From: Axinella damicornis
Lineage: Eukaryota > Porifera > Demospongiae > Axinellida > Axinellidae
DNA length: 64,000 nt
Reading direction: 5' to 3'
Assembly: GCA_963931865.1 (NCBI GenBank)
Contig: OZ007514.1
Span: forward strand, 5,930,646-5,994,645
Positions 1-11,780 of the stretch are shown here, one piece after another; the stretch's first letter is position 1; every line of letters begins with the position of its first letter. The notes below the pieces were generated by a model. That model saw only the letters and a program-made list of their open reading frames with translations. It did not search any database and was not told where the DNA came from. The translations under genes and the position numbers were made by a program.

Positions 1-55
1 CCATTAGAATGCAAACACCATAGAACTCTTTGAGGTGGTCAAGAAATGCACATAC

Positions 56-319
56 CTTTGGGTAAGTAGTGTTTGGCCATCACTGCTGCTCTCTCCTCTC
101 CGCTCCAGTAAAGTGCAGTGGCAAGTCGCTCCCATGAGGCATGAGGAACATACTGGACCCAATACTCTGACACTGCACGACTCTTCTCCCTTTCAGTGGA
201 TGACAGCTGACTGATTTCAACAATCTTGTGCGTGGGGACACCAAGAAAACTCCCCACTGCCACCCAGTTTCCCACTTCCCCCATCACCTCCATCACCTTC
301 TCCACAGTGAGGGTGGGGT
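56..319 (-). CDS. Death-domain exon of a death-domain/ROCO gene (paralogous copy, partial gene)
   Basis: The exon spans 88 codons between an acceptor reading CCCTCAG and a donor reading AAAG/GTATGTG, and both borders are phase 1. The product has the death-domain pattern: an amphipathic start (LTVEKVMEVMGEVGNWVAVG), a central helix around KIVEIS, and a C-terminal W-x-x-L-A-T-A-L helix (SWERLATALYW). Death domains are six-helix bundles that join signalling complexes in apoptosis and innate immunity. It is a close paralogue of the exon at 25237-25500, with homology extending well into the flanking intron. That implies a second copy of the ROCO gene running off the left edge. No stop or frameshift is visible. 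The rest of its gene is outside the window. Confidence 0.75.
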
Positions 320-2390
320 CTGAGGGAGAGACACAAGCAGAAGAGGAGGGCAGTGAGGAGAACAAAAAAGTTGTGGTCATTCCAACTTCATCTGTTAATG
401 CTAATATAAGTCAGCAGGAGTACAGTGTTTATGAATTCACTCAGGACAAGTTAGACAAGCAAGTGAAAGGGGATTTAGGATTTAGTGATGGCCTGTAGTA
501 GCTACTCCATTTATGGAGATGCAAAGAAACAAGGGGAAATGCCATTGCCCATCGTAAGTCTCTTGCTTATTGGCTTTATAGAGTGCTTGAAGTGCAGAGC
601 TTTAGGTGACTGTAAAAATTAGTAATGGTAGGTGCAACGTCCTTCAGGTGAGCCCCACAATGCCCTGCATTCTCCTAGCTAGTATATTCATAAGCTGTAC
701 TACTGGCATGTACATAATGTGCAAGGCAGTACTTTAGCCCCCAGAGCTAATACGGTAGTAGCAACAGTTCCAGTCCATGACAAAACAGAATCGATGTTGT
801 TCTGTGAGTATAGTAGCTCAAGAGCTGCTGTAGTTGATAAGCTATGCTAGTGAAGAGTTTTGAAAGATTTTAAGAGATCACACGAAATCAGACGGTTTCT
901 TTCTCCCATGTACTCTAAGGTACGTACATTTGCAAGAATTTGCAAGGTAGTATCATTCTATCTGTATGCTCGGTATGGGGTTTTGTACCCATTACTCAAC
1001 ACTATGGGTAAATTCGAAATTTCCTGGCCATCCCTAAATAGAGAACTGCACCGCAGTCTCATTATCTGATATTAAGGTGGCATAACAATGGTCAAGGGTA
1101 GGCATACTATGACTACAAATGTCATATTCCTTAAGGCTACTATTAATACTAATTTAGCAGAATTTAGTGAGTTGGAAAAACTGTTACATGTAGATCTTGA
1201 AACCGCAAACAACACTGCTGGCATCACAGTCATACATGACCCGTGCATAAATTCAGATGAGCATTTCACTAGTTGCCTACGAAGCAGCCTGGGAAAAAGG
1301 CTAGCTGTATAGTACGAGCTGGTGAATTCTAGATGGACCACTATAGGTCTTGGGAATGCCCATGGAAAATTCAGCCCATGGAAACTTCTGTGCAGCTAAA
1401 CATACCATATCATATTTATGGGTGCAAGCTAGCGATGGAAACGTCCTACACCTACATCCCCCTTCCCACCGCCATCAACCAGCCCTGAATCCTGACGCTT
1501 TCATTCAGCTCAGTGACCAGTGCAACCTGTAGCACTATGGCGATCACGAGCAGACAAGACCAGGAAATGAATTTCTATCACCAAATTAGATCTTCCATTG
1601 CACCATTCCAGGGTGGGGGGGATGTAGTGGCATATTATGAGTAAACTATGACTGTTGTGGCTCTGGATACTAAAATGCACAGGTTGGATACTAAAATGCA
1701 CATCAACTGTCACTGACACATTTTTCTATTCCAGGAAATGGACATCAACTGCCATGCAGCATTTGTGGCTAGAGTACCTGTAAGCTGGCGCTCTCTCTAG
1801 CTTTAGAGAGGAGCCTGTTTAGGAAAAACGAGCAGTTACAGCATCCTCCAAGAAACAGAAGACACATGTGACTCTGATGGCCCTTTTGCTTCTGACCCTG
1901 ACTCCATTATGGTGTACTTTGTAAAATGAAGATTTGTAGACTGTAAGGTATCTTTCTGGGTGTTGGTGTTGTTTCATTGTTCCCTTCCAGTGGATTCACT
2001 ATAGTGTTATAGTGTACACTACCAGGCTTCAATTAAATTGGATTCATGGAAATCCCAGGAATACTGCCTTTAAATTGGCACCTGGCCAATGAGTAAGTTT
2101 AGTTTGTTTCGAGGAGTGTTTCAGTAAATTGATTTCACCTTCTCTACGGACCGCTATGGCAGTCTTCCGATTTACAAAGCATTAATTAACCTTGTGGTAC
2201 GTACTGCTAATTACTAGCTTCCAACCTCCTCTGGCTTGAGACCACCTGGGTATTTTACGGGGTGCTAGTCTCATTCCGAGACCTTCCATTCACTCCCCAT
2301 GTTAGAAAAAACCGGAGGGAGAGAGAGAAAGGAGGGTCTGGTAAATGGGCAGTGACAAAAAGACCCTCCCTTCAGATTTTTCAACAGGGC
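320..2390. other. Intronic or intergenic part of block A
   Basis: No supported exon was seen. Bases 320-1270 are duplicated at 25500-26400. Bases 1290-2390 look unique in the window. Short open frames here lack splice sites, domains or conservation. Confidence 0.5.
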
Positions 2391-2394
2391 GTAC

Positions 2395-2815
2395 ACATGG
2401 AACTGGTGCCCTGGATCTTATTTAATTCCACAAGTGCTAGTTCTGTCATAACCACACATGTGCAGGCAACCATGAGGACCATTTTGCTCTTTGGGTAGAG
2501 CCCACTTCCTCCATGGATCTATTATACTTCCTCAAGGCTGGCCCCGCGGGCGAGACTGCAAAACTAATTCATGGATCAAGACATGAAGAAACTACAAAAT
2601 AGACAACTCTCCTACTAACCTGTGGTCGTTTTCTCGGCCATTGTGCGCGTTCGGGGTCAGGGACTACATGGACGAGCAGGGGAGTGCGTCCTCCCGTGCG
2701 AAGGGTCTGTTTCCGCAAACTGGCATGGTAGGGCGGGGGAGGCGACACACCCAAACTTTGCAGCCTCGTTCCCATGCTGTGAGCTCAGCCTGGAACCGGA
2801 GTACGGGAACGGGGA
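2395..2815. repeat. Repeat shared with block C at 28174-28610
   Basis: The stretch around 2621-2815 matches 28433-28605, and 2395-2480 matches 28174-28280. Several frames are open on both strands, but none has a recognisable domain and the frame is not kept between copies. I read it as a dispersed repeat, not a gene. Confidence 0.5.
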
Positions 2816-3118
2816 TAGAAGATACATATAGTACATGCGAGAGGAGGGTATTGCTTCAATGCTTGTTGCTGGTGTCATAGGGATAACTTATCTGGCTGTG
2901 GTGAGGGTAAATGCAACTTGCATCTCATCTTAAGGTGGCAGTGCTCATGACTGATGGATAGATTCTATAGCATCAGCCAAGACCCGTATCCCCCAAATTA
3001 TTCTGTGATGTGTAATACCCCATAGATATAGTCCCTATGGTTACCCCCTTGAGATGTTTGGAGAAGGTATTGAAGATGTGTTTCTATTTTGATACCTGTT
3101 TCTTTCTGACATCTTCAG

Positions 3119-3240
3119 GCATCTATCTACTTTGTGATCCTGAAAGATGGTGAGGGTGACAGTGGTGAGGAGACGGCTCAGAGTCTGAAGCAGTTAGTGA
3201 AAAGAAGATTGGCTCCTTTGCTGTCCCTCAGCTAGTTATG
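3119..3240 (+). pseudogene. Acetyl-CoA-synthetase-like C-terminal exon, copy A (frameshifted)
   Basis: A good acceptor (CATCTTCAG) and donor (ATG/GTATGTG) bound the exon. One frame reads IYFVILKDGEGDSGEE and then LKQLVK. The next frame reads KKIGSFAVPQLVM. Acetyl-CoA synthetases have just this order in the mobile C-terminal domain (YAFV-LKDG, LK-LV-K-IG-FA-P), shortly before the catalytic KTRSGK motif. An A-run of four where five would keep frame (GTGAAAAGAAG) breaks the reading frame. This break is the same in copies C and D. Copy A also has one extra base near its start. The rest of the enzyme is not in the window. Confidence 0.5.
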
Positions 3241-4437
3241 GTATGTGTGATGTACCTATATTTACCTGAAGTTGCATGGGCAGTACCGGTAGTCACTGTA
3301 AACACGCTACAGCAACCAAGGGCATGTATTTCCTGTTGATGTTTGATACATACACTAGGACCAGGGCATATGTTCCCGTCATTCTCGTAAGCACTATGGG
3401 TCTATCTGATGGGTGGACAGACGGTACGGAGCATTCGGTTACTGTCACTTTGCGTCACAGTCTGTGTGGCCAGACCCAACCACAAAACCAGAATCTAACA
3501 GAGTTGGCTTCTTACAGCTCACTTCAGTTCCATTGAATTTGTATTTACGGGAGCACCGGGCTTCTCTCTTCAAATTCCTTCTACGTTTCAACAACACTAG
3601 CATCGAAGTAAGAGAACCGGCCCTTCTTGGCATTTCCAACGTTGGAATCGTCTGCTTTTCAAAATCACTCGCTGTGATGCCATCCATCATGGGTAATAGA
3701 GCCTACAAGTATCACACAAGCGACTGGAATCAACTACTATATTCAGCCAGCATGCACTGAACAGAAGTCAGACTAAGCGGTTACCAAGTATGACATAGCG
3801 GTTACCAAGGAGACTCCATAGCAACCTTGCTGCAGTATGACACACTGGTTACCAAGGAGACTCCATAGCAACCGTGCTGCAGTATGACGGAAGCCACAGT
3901 AAACAATGTGCAGTTCGATCACATCCACGAGGGACATAATTATGTGGTTTACAGTCACTCACCCTCTTTGTGCCCTCGTGCTCGTGACTTTAGATCGGAT
4001 ACATCCCTCCTGGGCATGATAACATGATCCCCAAAGTCATACATACTGAGCGTTGTCTGCAATCATAACATCTCTACAGCAGTTAACTATTTGAACTCAC
4101 AAGTCCCGCTTGAATATGTACCTGCCACGTACTCTCTCAGCCTTGCAACAAGCTCCTTCCTTAAAACTGCTGGTGAAAAAGATAGAGTTGATTATGACCT
4201 CCCATATTAAATTGAAGGCAGAGGTGACCGTATTGGACACCCCCTCTCAGTAGCTTAAATTGAAAATCAAATTATGGAATGGTGATGCATTGGGCGAACA
4301 TGAGTGAGCCCACATTTCGCTCATCAGCATTCCGTAATTTGATTCGAATTGTACTCTACAGCTCATCAATCCATATAAGATTATGGTGTTGCTTGAGCCT
4401 TGCTTTGTGTTTGAGCGTTGCTTTCTCTGTACTGTAG
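3241..4437. other. Non-coding part of block A between exon-like pieces
   Basis: This stretch is shared with blocks C (29008-29900) and D (44151-45130). It contains short direct repeats of GGTTACCAAG at 3779-3870. Short frames on both strands are not conserved between copies. No exon is supported. Confidence 0.5.
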
Positions 4438-4546
4438 AAGATCCAGCCGACGTTGGAGGAGGACTTTGCTACCATCCAGACACTCTCATCGGACTCGAGG
4501 TTGATCCACCCTGACCTCCCACCCAACGTGTTTGGAGGGACCAAAG
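4438..4546 (+). CDS. Unrecognised exon-like segment 'IQ-LEEDFATIQ', copy A
   Basis: A 109-nt segment lies between an acceptor and a consensus donor (CCAAAG/GTGAGC). It reads KIQPTLEEDFATIQTLSSDS, then RLIHPDLPPNVFGGTK. Copies occur at 33432-33514 and 45886-45983 with the same splice sites, but C and D carry internal deletions that shift the frame. I do not recognise the protein. The open, splice-bounded frame suggests a decayed or once-coding exon. Confidence 0.4.
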
Positions 4547-4913
4547 GTGAGCCCAGTGCTGAGATGCTAACGGCTGCTGTTGTTGTCAGTGATGTGTGTG
4601 AATAGGCAAGGTCATGTATGTAGCACAGACACAGACTGAGTGTCACACATGTGCGTGTACATGTACTAAACATTTTGTCCGTTCATAGTTTAGATGAGGA
4701 CGCTATATGTTGAACTGGTTACGGCTCAGCAGGCGTTATGCAGCTGACTAGACAGCATTTCAGGCTGGTATCGGGCCAAGCAAGCCTAACCGGCCACAGC
4801 AAGTGACTCTAGTGAGCTGAACAAGAACTGTACAGAAGGGTGAATTGCACACGCCAAATACCTTTCAATCAGCATTTAAGGATGATGAGATACATGTACA
4901 GCCCATGTGAGCC

Positions 4914-5480
4914 AGTGCCTCCAGCCTCAATCCCAGCCTCCTCTCACCCTCATTCCCAGCCTCCCCCAGCGTCACTCCCAGCCACCCCCCAGCCTCATTC
5001 CCAGCCTCCCCCAGCCTCATTCCCAGCCTCAATCCCAGCCTCCCCCAGCCTCATTCCCAGCCTCCCCCCAGCCTCATTCCCAGCCTCCCCCAGCCTCATT
5101 CCCAGCCTCCCCCCAGCCTCATTCCCAGCCACCCCCAGCCTCATTCCCTGCCTCGATCCCAGCCTCCCCCAGCCTCATTCCCAGCCTCCCCCCTGCCTCA
5201 TTCCCAGCCTCATTCCCAGCCACCCCCAGCCTCATTCCCAGCCTCGATCCCAGCCTCCCCCCAGCCTCATTCCCAGCCTCCCCCCAGCCTCATTCCCAGC
5301 CACCCCCAGCCTCATTCCCTGCCTCGATCCCAGCCTCCCCCAGCCTCATTCCCAGCCTCCCCCCTGCCTCATTCCCAGCCTCATTCCCAGCCACCCCCAG
5401 CCTCATTCCCAGCCTCGATCCCAGCCTCCCCCCAGCCTCATTCCCAGCCTCCCCTCAGCCTCATTCCCAGCCTCATTCAG
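4914..5480. repeat. 22-bp minisatellite with 171-bp higher-order repeat, block A
   Basis: About 25 tandem units of CAGCCTCATTC plus CCAGCCTCCCC. Variants such as CCTGCCTCGATCCC recur 171 bp apart (5141 and 5312), so a multi-unit block was itself duplicated. The array is open in several frames (HSQPPPASFPAS), which follows from the unit and does not show coding. The minus strand is rich in G-runs. Confidence 0.9.
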
Positions 5481-5765
5481 TAAACATTTGTCCTCAGTGT
5501 GGGCACATTGCCTTAATTACTGAAAATTCGTCCATGCACCTAGCACCTATGACGTACAGTATACTTATGCTAAGCTCTTTGCTGCTGTGCTTCGCTTGGT
5601 TCAAAGGTCAAGTAAGTGGGTCAATAAAGCAGAGCAGACGAGTCAACCACTTCAGTTACAACTGTCCATTTTCTTCTCGCAAGGTTATTTTCTGGGAGTA
5701 CTGTACATGCCCCAGTTTAATTTTGAGACGTCCCTGGTAATCTGTAGTACTCTCTGGTAACCTCC

Positions 5766-6127
5766 TAGCCTCGTTCCCAGGCCTGTGTACCACTTTCGGT
5801 TGCACAAAAGAACACGGAGGGCTTGGTATGTTTCCTCATGTGCGTGACATCAAGGGTTGAAAGGTAGTAGAAAGGACGTGATTGAACGTGGGCGAACTGG
5901 GGCTCAAAACAGCAAGAAGAGCTAAGGTGCGAGGTAACTTACCACACGTATCTAGCTAGCGGGGGGCGACTGTCATATACACCAAGCATTGAATGTGTAG
6001 TTGGTTGAACAATACTTGAAACTTCGCTTTATCGTTCTGAAAAAGTTTTGCCATTTATCAATTACGTCATGCTCATGTGAGGAAACATACCAGGCTCTCC
6101 CCACTTTTACGCACTGGCAACGAGGCT
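5766..6127. mobile_element. Palindromic-end element (TAGCCTCGTTCCCAGG family), block A
   Basis: It begins TAGCCTCGTTCCCAGG and ends in an imperfect inverse (GGCAACGAGGCTA), with CAGGCTCTCCCC just inside the right end. The same insertion sits in blocks B (12072-12429) and D (46654-47015), so it is older than the duplications. It has no coding content. Confidence 0.6.
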
Positions 6128-6180
6128 ACGTATAGTAACCTCCAGCAATCCCTAATAGTCTAGTATTCCCTGTACATCAT

Positions 6181-6310
6181 TTGTAGTAATCTCTAGTAAT
6201 CTCTAGTAATCTCTAGTAATCTTCAGTAATCTATAGTAATCTCTCTAAGTAATCTTCAGTAATCTCTAGTAATCTCTAGTAATCTCTAGTAATCCCTAGT
6301 ACTCTCTTTA
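6181..6310. repeat. Decamer array (TAGTAATCTC)n, block A
   Basis: About 12 copies of a 10-bp unit TAGTAATCTC with single-base variants. An array of the reverse complement lies 1.2 kb downstream at 7485-7540. Confidence 0.9.
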
Positions 6311-6618
6311 GTAATCTTTTCCAATATGGATGCTGATGGTATTCACTGTTATGTGTTTTGTGTTATGTTTGATAGGCTTGATCATCTTGGGACAACTGGA
6401 AAGCAGGCAACAGGAAACAGGACAGGAGTGGGAACGATAAGGGTGGAGCTTGATTTCTACCTACTTGTGAAAATAGCTGCTGCTCTTGTATTACCCTTGG
6501 GGCTAAATCATTCTGATTAAAGGTTGGTGAAGGTGCTTTCCCAACAAATGCACAAATATGTGTGGCATCTATAAGAGGCAGTGGATAGCCAGAGCCACCT
6601 TCATTGATGCTCATCAAA

Positions 6619-6713
6619 TATGGATGTGACCTTTGACCTCTCAGAAATCGAGCAGACAATGCCTCAACAGGCTAGAAAGCAACTTGAGACAGAGCTGGAG
6701 ACAACCCCTTTTA
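6619..6713 (+). CDS. Unrecognised exon-like segment 'DVTFDLSEIEQ', copy A
   Basis: The frame reads MDVTFDLSEIEQTMPQQARK and continues QLETELETTPF. The amino-terminal half is kept in blocks B (12942-) and D (47522-), and partly in C (35655-). The predicted helix is rich in E and Q. I do not recognise it. Exact exon borders are not clear. Copy A changes frame after the PF relative to B and D. Confidence 0.3.
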
Positions 6714-6879
6714 GCTTTGGTGACGCTTGCTGTCTGTATACAGCTGTTTCGGTCAGTCAAGTCCAGAGTCCAGGTTTTATTGTGACTCCAATATGAGCCA
6801 CGCTTAGGATTGTGTCGTTCCTGCTCCCAGCCTCCCACCCCTTTTTGCCATTCCTGGCTTTTCCAGTTGCCCCTCATCT

Positions 6880-6996
6880 TGTGCACATCATGTGCTTACT
6901 AGTGCTCATCATGTGCCCATCATGTGCTCATCATGTGCACATCATGTGCTCATCATGTGCTCATCATGTGCCCATCATGTGCTCATCATGTGCACA
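6880..6996. repeat. (GTGCTCATCAT)n tandem repeat
   Basis: About nine units of the type GTGCTCATCAT or GTGCCCATCAT lie directly upstream of the acceptor of the next exon-like segment. Shorter versions occur in B, C and D at the same place. Confidence 0.8.
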
Positions 6997-6997
6997 G

Positions 6998-7090
6998 GGG
7001 TGCTTAGCTAAGCTGAGTGTGGTGAAGCAAGGGAGGAGGAGGAGGAAGAGGAGGAGGGAGATGTTGAGGGAGATGTCCCCATCATCATAC
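6998..7090 (+). CDS. Unrecognised Arg-rich exon-like segment, copy A
   Basis: It is bounded by GCACAG/ and /GTAAGTA. Related frames at 13278-13359, 35923-36007 and 47858-47939 read KLSVVKQGRRRR and then EMLREMSPS, with a variable number of Arg codons from a GGA/GAG repeat. Copy A starts GCLAKLSVVKQG. I do not recognise the protein. The conserved splice sites and frame in four copies argue for past or present coding. Confidence 0.4.
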
Positions 7091-7484
7091 GTAAGTACCA
7101 CCTAAAGCACATGCATGTGTTTCAGTATACAATATACTGTGTAGTGAACTTCACAGTAGTTTCTGATTCTGCTCACACTGTTCTCTTTCCCTTACATGCC
7201 CTTGCACACACATGTACCTTAAGGTCACTATTATTTGTGGGTACCAATTTTACTGAATTTGAAAAATCGCTCAACTTTGAACCCAGAAGCAGTAGTATTG
7301 GCAGCAAGTGACGTTACATACACATGCATTAATTGGAGCGAGTCATAAGCTAGCGGCCTACGAAATGATCTGAGAAGGAAATTAGCTGTACAGGACGAAT
7401 CAGAGTGTGTAGCTATGAGGTGAGTGCAAGACCTGAGACATTGTTCTGAACCGTGAGTTTGTGCTATCTGTTGCTCAGCAGACT

Positions 7485-7540
7485 AGAGATTACTGAAGAT
7501 TACTAGAGATTACTAGAGATTACTAGAGAGTACTAGTTTG
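7485..7540. repeat. Inverse decamer array (GAGATTACTA)n, block A
   Basis: Five to six units, the reverse complement of the array at 6181-6310. Together they form inverted arms around a 1.2-kb interior. Confidence 0.85.
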
Positions 7541-7699
7541 CTATCTGTTGCACTGTACCTTTACCAGCAGACTGAGCGGTATAGTTGCCACTTTCAAGAT
7601 TTTAAGAACGCCAAAATTAATATCCACAAATAATATTGACCTTACAATACAACTACACATGTAGTCATGCATACACACAAACAAAATTTAGTAATGTAT

Positions 7700-7991
<292 letters not shown>

Positions 7992-8039
7992 GTCAGTTTA
8001 TATACCATGTAAGATATATTTCTTGACCATCCAATCCCT

Positions 8040-8165
8040 GAGCAAGTCAGCATCATTCTCAGCCTTCCTTCCAGCTTTTTGGGCAACAGCTGGGTCGAGG
8101 TCCTCTGGAGTGGATTCTTGCTCCGTGTCCACGATTGGGTCAACAGAGGTGGCCTTGTTCCCAGA
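8040..8165 (-). CDS. Minus-strand exon-like segment 'TPEDLDPAVAQKA', copy A
   Basis: The minus frame reads ATSVDPIVDTEQESTPEDL, then DPAVAQKAGRKAENDA. Copies in B (14211-), C (36313-) and D (48790-) keep the frame and end AIT(R/H) plus stop. Copy A lacks the bases around that stop and reads through. It is acidic and likely disordered. I do not recognise the protein. Confidence 0.4.
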
Positions 8166-8421
8166 TTGTAAAAGGAGAGGGGAAACCATCTCCTCTCTCC
8201 GTTTATACCCTGGGAACAAGGCAGCAATTGGTGGCATCCATGTTCTCAGAGAATTCCCATCAAGGTCCAGTGTCCAGAAATGAACCAAGAGCTCCAGAAT
8301 TAGGAACAATAGTTTCAGACTAGCTCTCACAACACAGGGCTTACTGGAGGTGTGGTCACTCATGGGCACACCTGTGCACCTGACTTGAGTGAGTGTGTTC
8401 AATGGTGGAACCCACTGATCA

Positions 8422-8477
8422 TAGCCTCATTCCCAGGCCACGTGGGAGGAGAGAGAAGTGGCCTGGGAACGAGGCTA
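8422..8477. mobile_element. Short palindrome, TAGCCTC...GAGGCTA family
   Basis: The ends TAGCCTCATTCCCAGGCCAC and GGCCTGGGAACGAGGCTA can pair almost end to end. A homologous copy lies at 36706-36759 in block C. Confidence 0.65.
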
Positions 8478-8479
8478 TC

Positions 8480-8936
8480 ACTCTGATCACTGTGCTCTCA
8501 CTCTGATTACTGTGCTCTCACCCATCAGAGTTCATTAGCATTTCATTCAAGGTCTCCACATTCCTATCCTGTACATGACTTCCACTTTCAACTTCTTGGA
8601 GGGGGTGGGGCACGTGGGCCCTCACTGCTCTTGAGATACCTGGTATTTTAATGAACCTGATTAGGCAAAGGTCAAGTACCCTCCTCTGTTCTCAGCAGAG
8701 TCCAGTATAGGATGGTGTTCTTATGTCAGCTTAGAGCAATGGTCCAGTTTACATACCTATAGCTGTTGCTAAGGAAACTGTTTCAATCCCACTGTGCTAT
8801 AGTTACAGGGTCCTCTGGACATTCTCCATAGCATTGGCAGTTCACATGTAGCAGATGGAACAATTGGTCTTAGACCGGTCTGTCTACATGAAACCAAAGC
8901 AACAGTAGGCATGTAATGACTGGCTAAACTATTATA
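8480..8936. other. Non-coding block A sequence
   Basis: Shared with B, C and D in pieces (for example the ACATTCTCCA region). No exon, domain or strong repeat was seen. Confidence 0.5.
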
Positions 8937-9188
8937 CCGTTATTAGGCGCATCTCACTTATAGGCGCATATTCGCTGATAGGCTCAGGTTCAACTCTCGT
9001 CCCAGGTAAGCGCTGCAGTCTTCTTCCATCCTTCGGAGTGCAAAACAGCTAGATTCGAATTGAAGCGCGCTTCCTATTCGAGGAATGTCATTATTATTAT
9101 ATGTGTTATTAGGCGCATCTCGCTTATAGGCGCATATTTCCTTCCTGTGGAGTTATAGGCGCATGCGCCTAATAACGTGCGGCTACGG
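8937..9188. mobile_element. TA-flanked non-autonomous element, block A only
   Basis: The left end is CCGTTATTAGGCGCAT. The right end is ATGCGCCTAATAACG followed by TGCGGCTACGG, its inverse apart from a short insert. TA flanks both sides. Blocks B (about 14800) and C (about 37285) read through the same site without the element. It has no coding capacity. TA target sites fit Tc1/mariner-type mobilisation. Confidence 0.7.
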
Positions 9189-9189
9189 T

Positions 9190-11240
9190 ATTGCAGAACT
9201 GACGTCACGTAAAATGTTGTGTAGATCTGTATGGACCCTGCCTTCCATACTCCATAGTGGCATTGATCACTTCACTGGTCAGTACAGTCACAGCTGTCAT
9301 TCGTAGCCATGCTTGCAAGAGCGCTTCTTAGTCAGAAAGAATCTGTACGGTAGAATATATATCATATGCTTGCATTAATCCAGACCCATGTGAACCTGCT
9401 CAAGTTGATGGACCCTCCCTCCCTCTTCCATAATCGTGTTCTAAAGAGTCTCCTGGGCCTGCTTGCCATATTCATCAGCATAAACCTGAACTTTGGTTGC
9501 ATTAGCGCCAAAGTCGCACTAGACCAAAGGCTATAATCTAATGGTTTTTCATGATGGGGGTCAAAATCCAACCTATAGCAGAATGGACATGATTTGAAAG
9601 CTCTATTCATGCTGATCACAATGGTGCAAACCACCGGCCCATATTTCACTTACCGCAGGAACTCGGAATGTCATATGATTGAGATGTGACACTGCAGATT
9701 GTGTCAGTAGGAATGAACCTTCAAATGATGTTCTAAAAATGAGTTTCTCTTGGCCTGCTTGCCTGCCAGCCTGGCTGGCTTCGTGCCAATTTCATTAGCG
9801 TAAAAACCATTTTCAAATGATGTCCTAAAAATCGATTTGAATGTCAGTCACAGTTGTGGCAAAATCAAATCACACTAGACCATGCTTTTTCATGATTGGG
9901 TCAAAATCCGACTTGCAGCATAAAGGACATCATTTGAATGTTGCAACCATGCTGATCACAATGGCGCAAAGCACAGCCACATATCTCATTCCTAGCCCTT
10001 GATAAATGGCATAGTACATAGTACATAATCATTTCGGAAAGTCCTGTTGTGTTTATGATTGAGATATCAACCAGCTGTGTGATCAGCAGGAAAAGAGCCG
10101 TAATTAAATGATGTTCAAATCCCAGCCTGCTTGCCTGCCCATCATGCCTGCCTGGTCCTGTGCCGTCTTGTCCTAAAAATAGATTTAATCAATGTCAGTC
10201 ACATTTGCACCAAAATCACACTGTAGTCATGGTGTGGTAGCTAAAAGGGTCAAGTATGTTCCCCAACTTCCCCTCCTCTGTGAGCAGCTGGTGTTGTTGA
10301 TAAGGTACAAGTGTACATGTTCTTATGTCAACTTCAGCACAGCAACACTGGCCCTATCCCGTTGCCAAGGTGTTGCTAAGGAAATGGGTAGTATTCCCAT
10401 GCAGTGTATAGTTGCATGTACGTCCCCAGGACAGCCTCCACAACAGTGGCAGCATACACGTAACAAACAGGACGTTGATTTTATCTTGCTGGCTTCACTG
10501 TGCATCCTTGGTCAGGGATCTGTCCCTCACCAGTTGCTATGTTGAGTCCCAACTCCAGTACCATATGCCAGGTAGATGGTGGACTCTGAGTAGTGAGTAG
10601 CTAGGCAGTGTTTGCATGCATGCTGCTGGTAGCTGTGTAGCTGGCCAGGAATTGACCTCTTGTGAATGTGTGTTTGGGTGTTCTGTATGGACCAGCTCTA
10701 TTCCTTACCTCCATACATGCAGTTGAGAACATCAATTGCTACCGACTGCTGCTCTGTGGACAATGGAATGGCGGGAGGAGGCAGAAGGAGGGTGTGTGCG
10801 TGTTGACTGGCTGACATAATTAAGATGAACAGTCATGTTTAGGTAAGGGAGCGCTGTAAGATCGCAAATAGCACCAGAATTTACGTGCTATTTGCTATGT
10901 GCAGCTAGTCTCGTGCCCAGCTGGAGATACCTGTGGAAAATCCAGGGGTGGAGACAGCTACCAAAAAGTGGGGGGGCTAATAGCACAATTGCACGCTGTC
11001 GAAGGCAGTGCATAGAGGTGTGTAGTGTTGATCAGTCCGCGCAAAGCGCGGAAAATTTTTTCGCCTTCATATTTCAGTTATCAGGATGGGCTCTCGTGGC
11101 ACTTTCGTGCTTTGTACTGCAAGTTAGAGACGCCAGCCCCCAAGAAACGAGGTGACATAGCTATAAGTTAGTGCTAGATTTCGTGGGATAGTACCGTCCA
11201 GTCTGTTGTTTTGGGGGGGCTCAGCCCCCCTGCTTTTGAA
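9190..11240. other. Block A tail, mostly non-coding
   Basis: Homologous to 14810-16300 and 49400-50860. It contains repeated GATTTGAATGTCAGTC-type phrases at 9720-10210, suggesting old internal duplication. An exon-like piece near 10670-10850 matches 16310-16512 and 50878-51081 but has lost part of its frame. Confidence 0.5.
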
Positions 11241-11443
11241 AGTGGGGGGCTCAGCGGGTGTTATGCAGCTGACTAGACAGCATTTCAGGCTGGTATCGGG
11301 CCAAGTAAGCCTAACCGGCCACAGCAAGTGACTCTAATGAGCTGAACAAGAACTGTACAGAAGGGTGAATTGCACACGCCGAATACCTTTCAATCAGCAT
11401 TTAAGGATGATGGGATACATGTACAGCCCATGTGAGCCAGTGC

Positions 11444-11780
11444 CCCCAGCCTCATTCCCAGCCTCCCCCAGCCTCATTCCCAGCCTCCCCCACCCTCACT
11501 CTCAGCCTCCCCCACCCTCACTCTCAGCCTCATTCCCAGCCTCCCCCAGCCTCATTCCCAGCCTCCCCCAGCCTCATTCCCAGCCTCCCCCAGCCTCATT
11601 CCCAGCCTCCCCCAGCCTCATTCCCAGCCTCCCCCCAGCCTCATTCCCAGCCTCCCCTCAGCCTCATTCCCAGCCTCCCCCAGCCTCATTCCCAGCCTCC
11701 CCCCAGCCTCATTCCCAGCCTCCCCTCAGCCTCATTCCCAGCCTCCCCTCAGCCTCATTCCCAGCCCCCCCAGCCTCATT
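11444..11780. repeat. 22-bp minisatellite, block B
   Basis: About 15 units of the CAGCCTCATTC plus CCAGCCTCCCC repeat. The flanks (GTGAGCCAGTGCC and CAGTAAACGTTTG) are the same as in A and D. Confidence 0.9.

Noticed and set aside
3413..3760. Frames over the SDGWTDGTEH region, present in A, C and D
   Set aside because: Open frames on both strands differ between copies through indels. This is likely a dispersed repeat, not an exon.
5141..5440. 171-bp period as alpha-satellite-like centromere DNA
   Set aside because: The match in length is chance. It is a multiple-unit period of a 22-bp minisatellite with variants, and only two copies exist.
4840..5740. Long Pro/Ser/His-rich open frames across the minisatellites
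   Set aside because: The 22-bp unit is open in several frames by composition. Array length varies from 1 to 25 units, and no splice sites or flanking domain support a protein.
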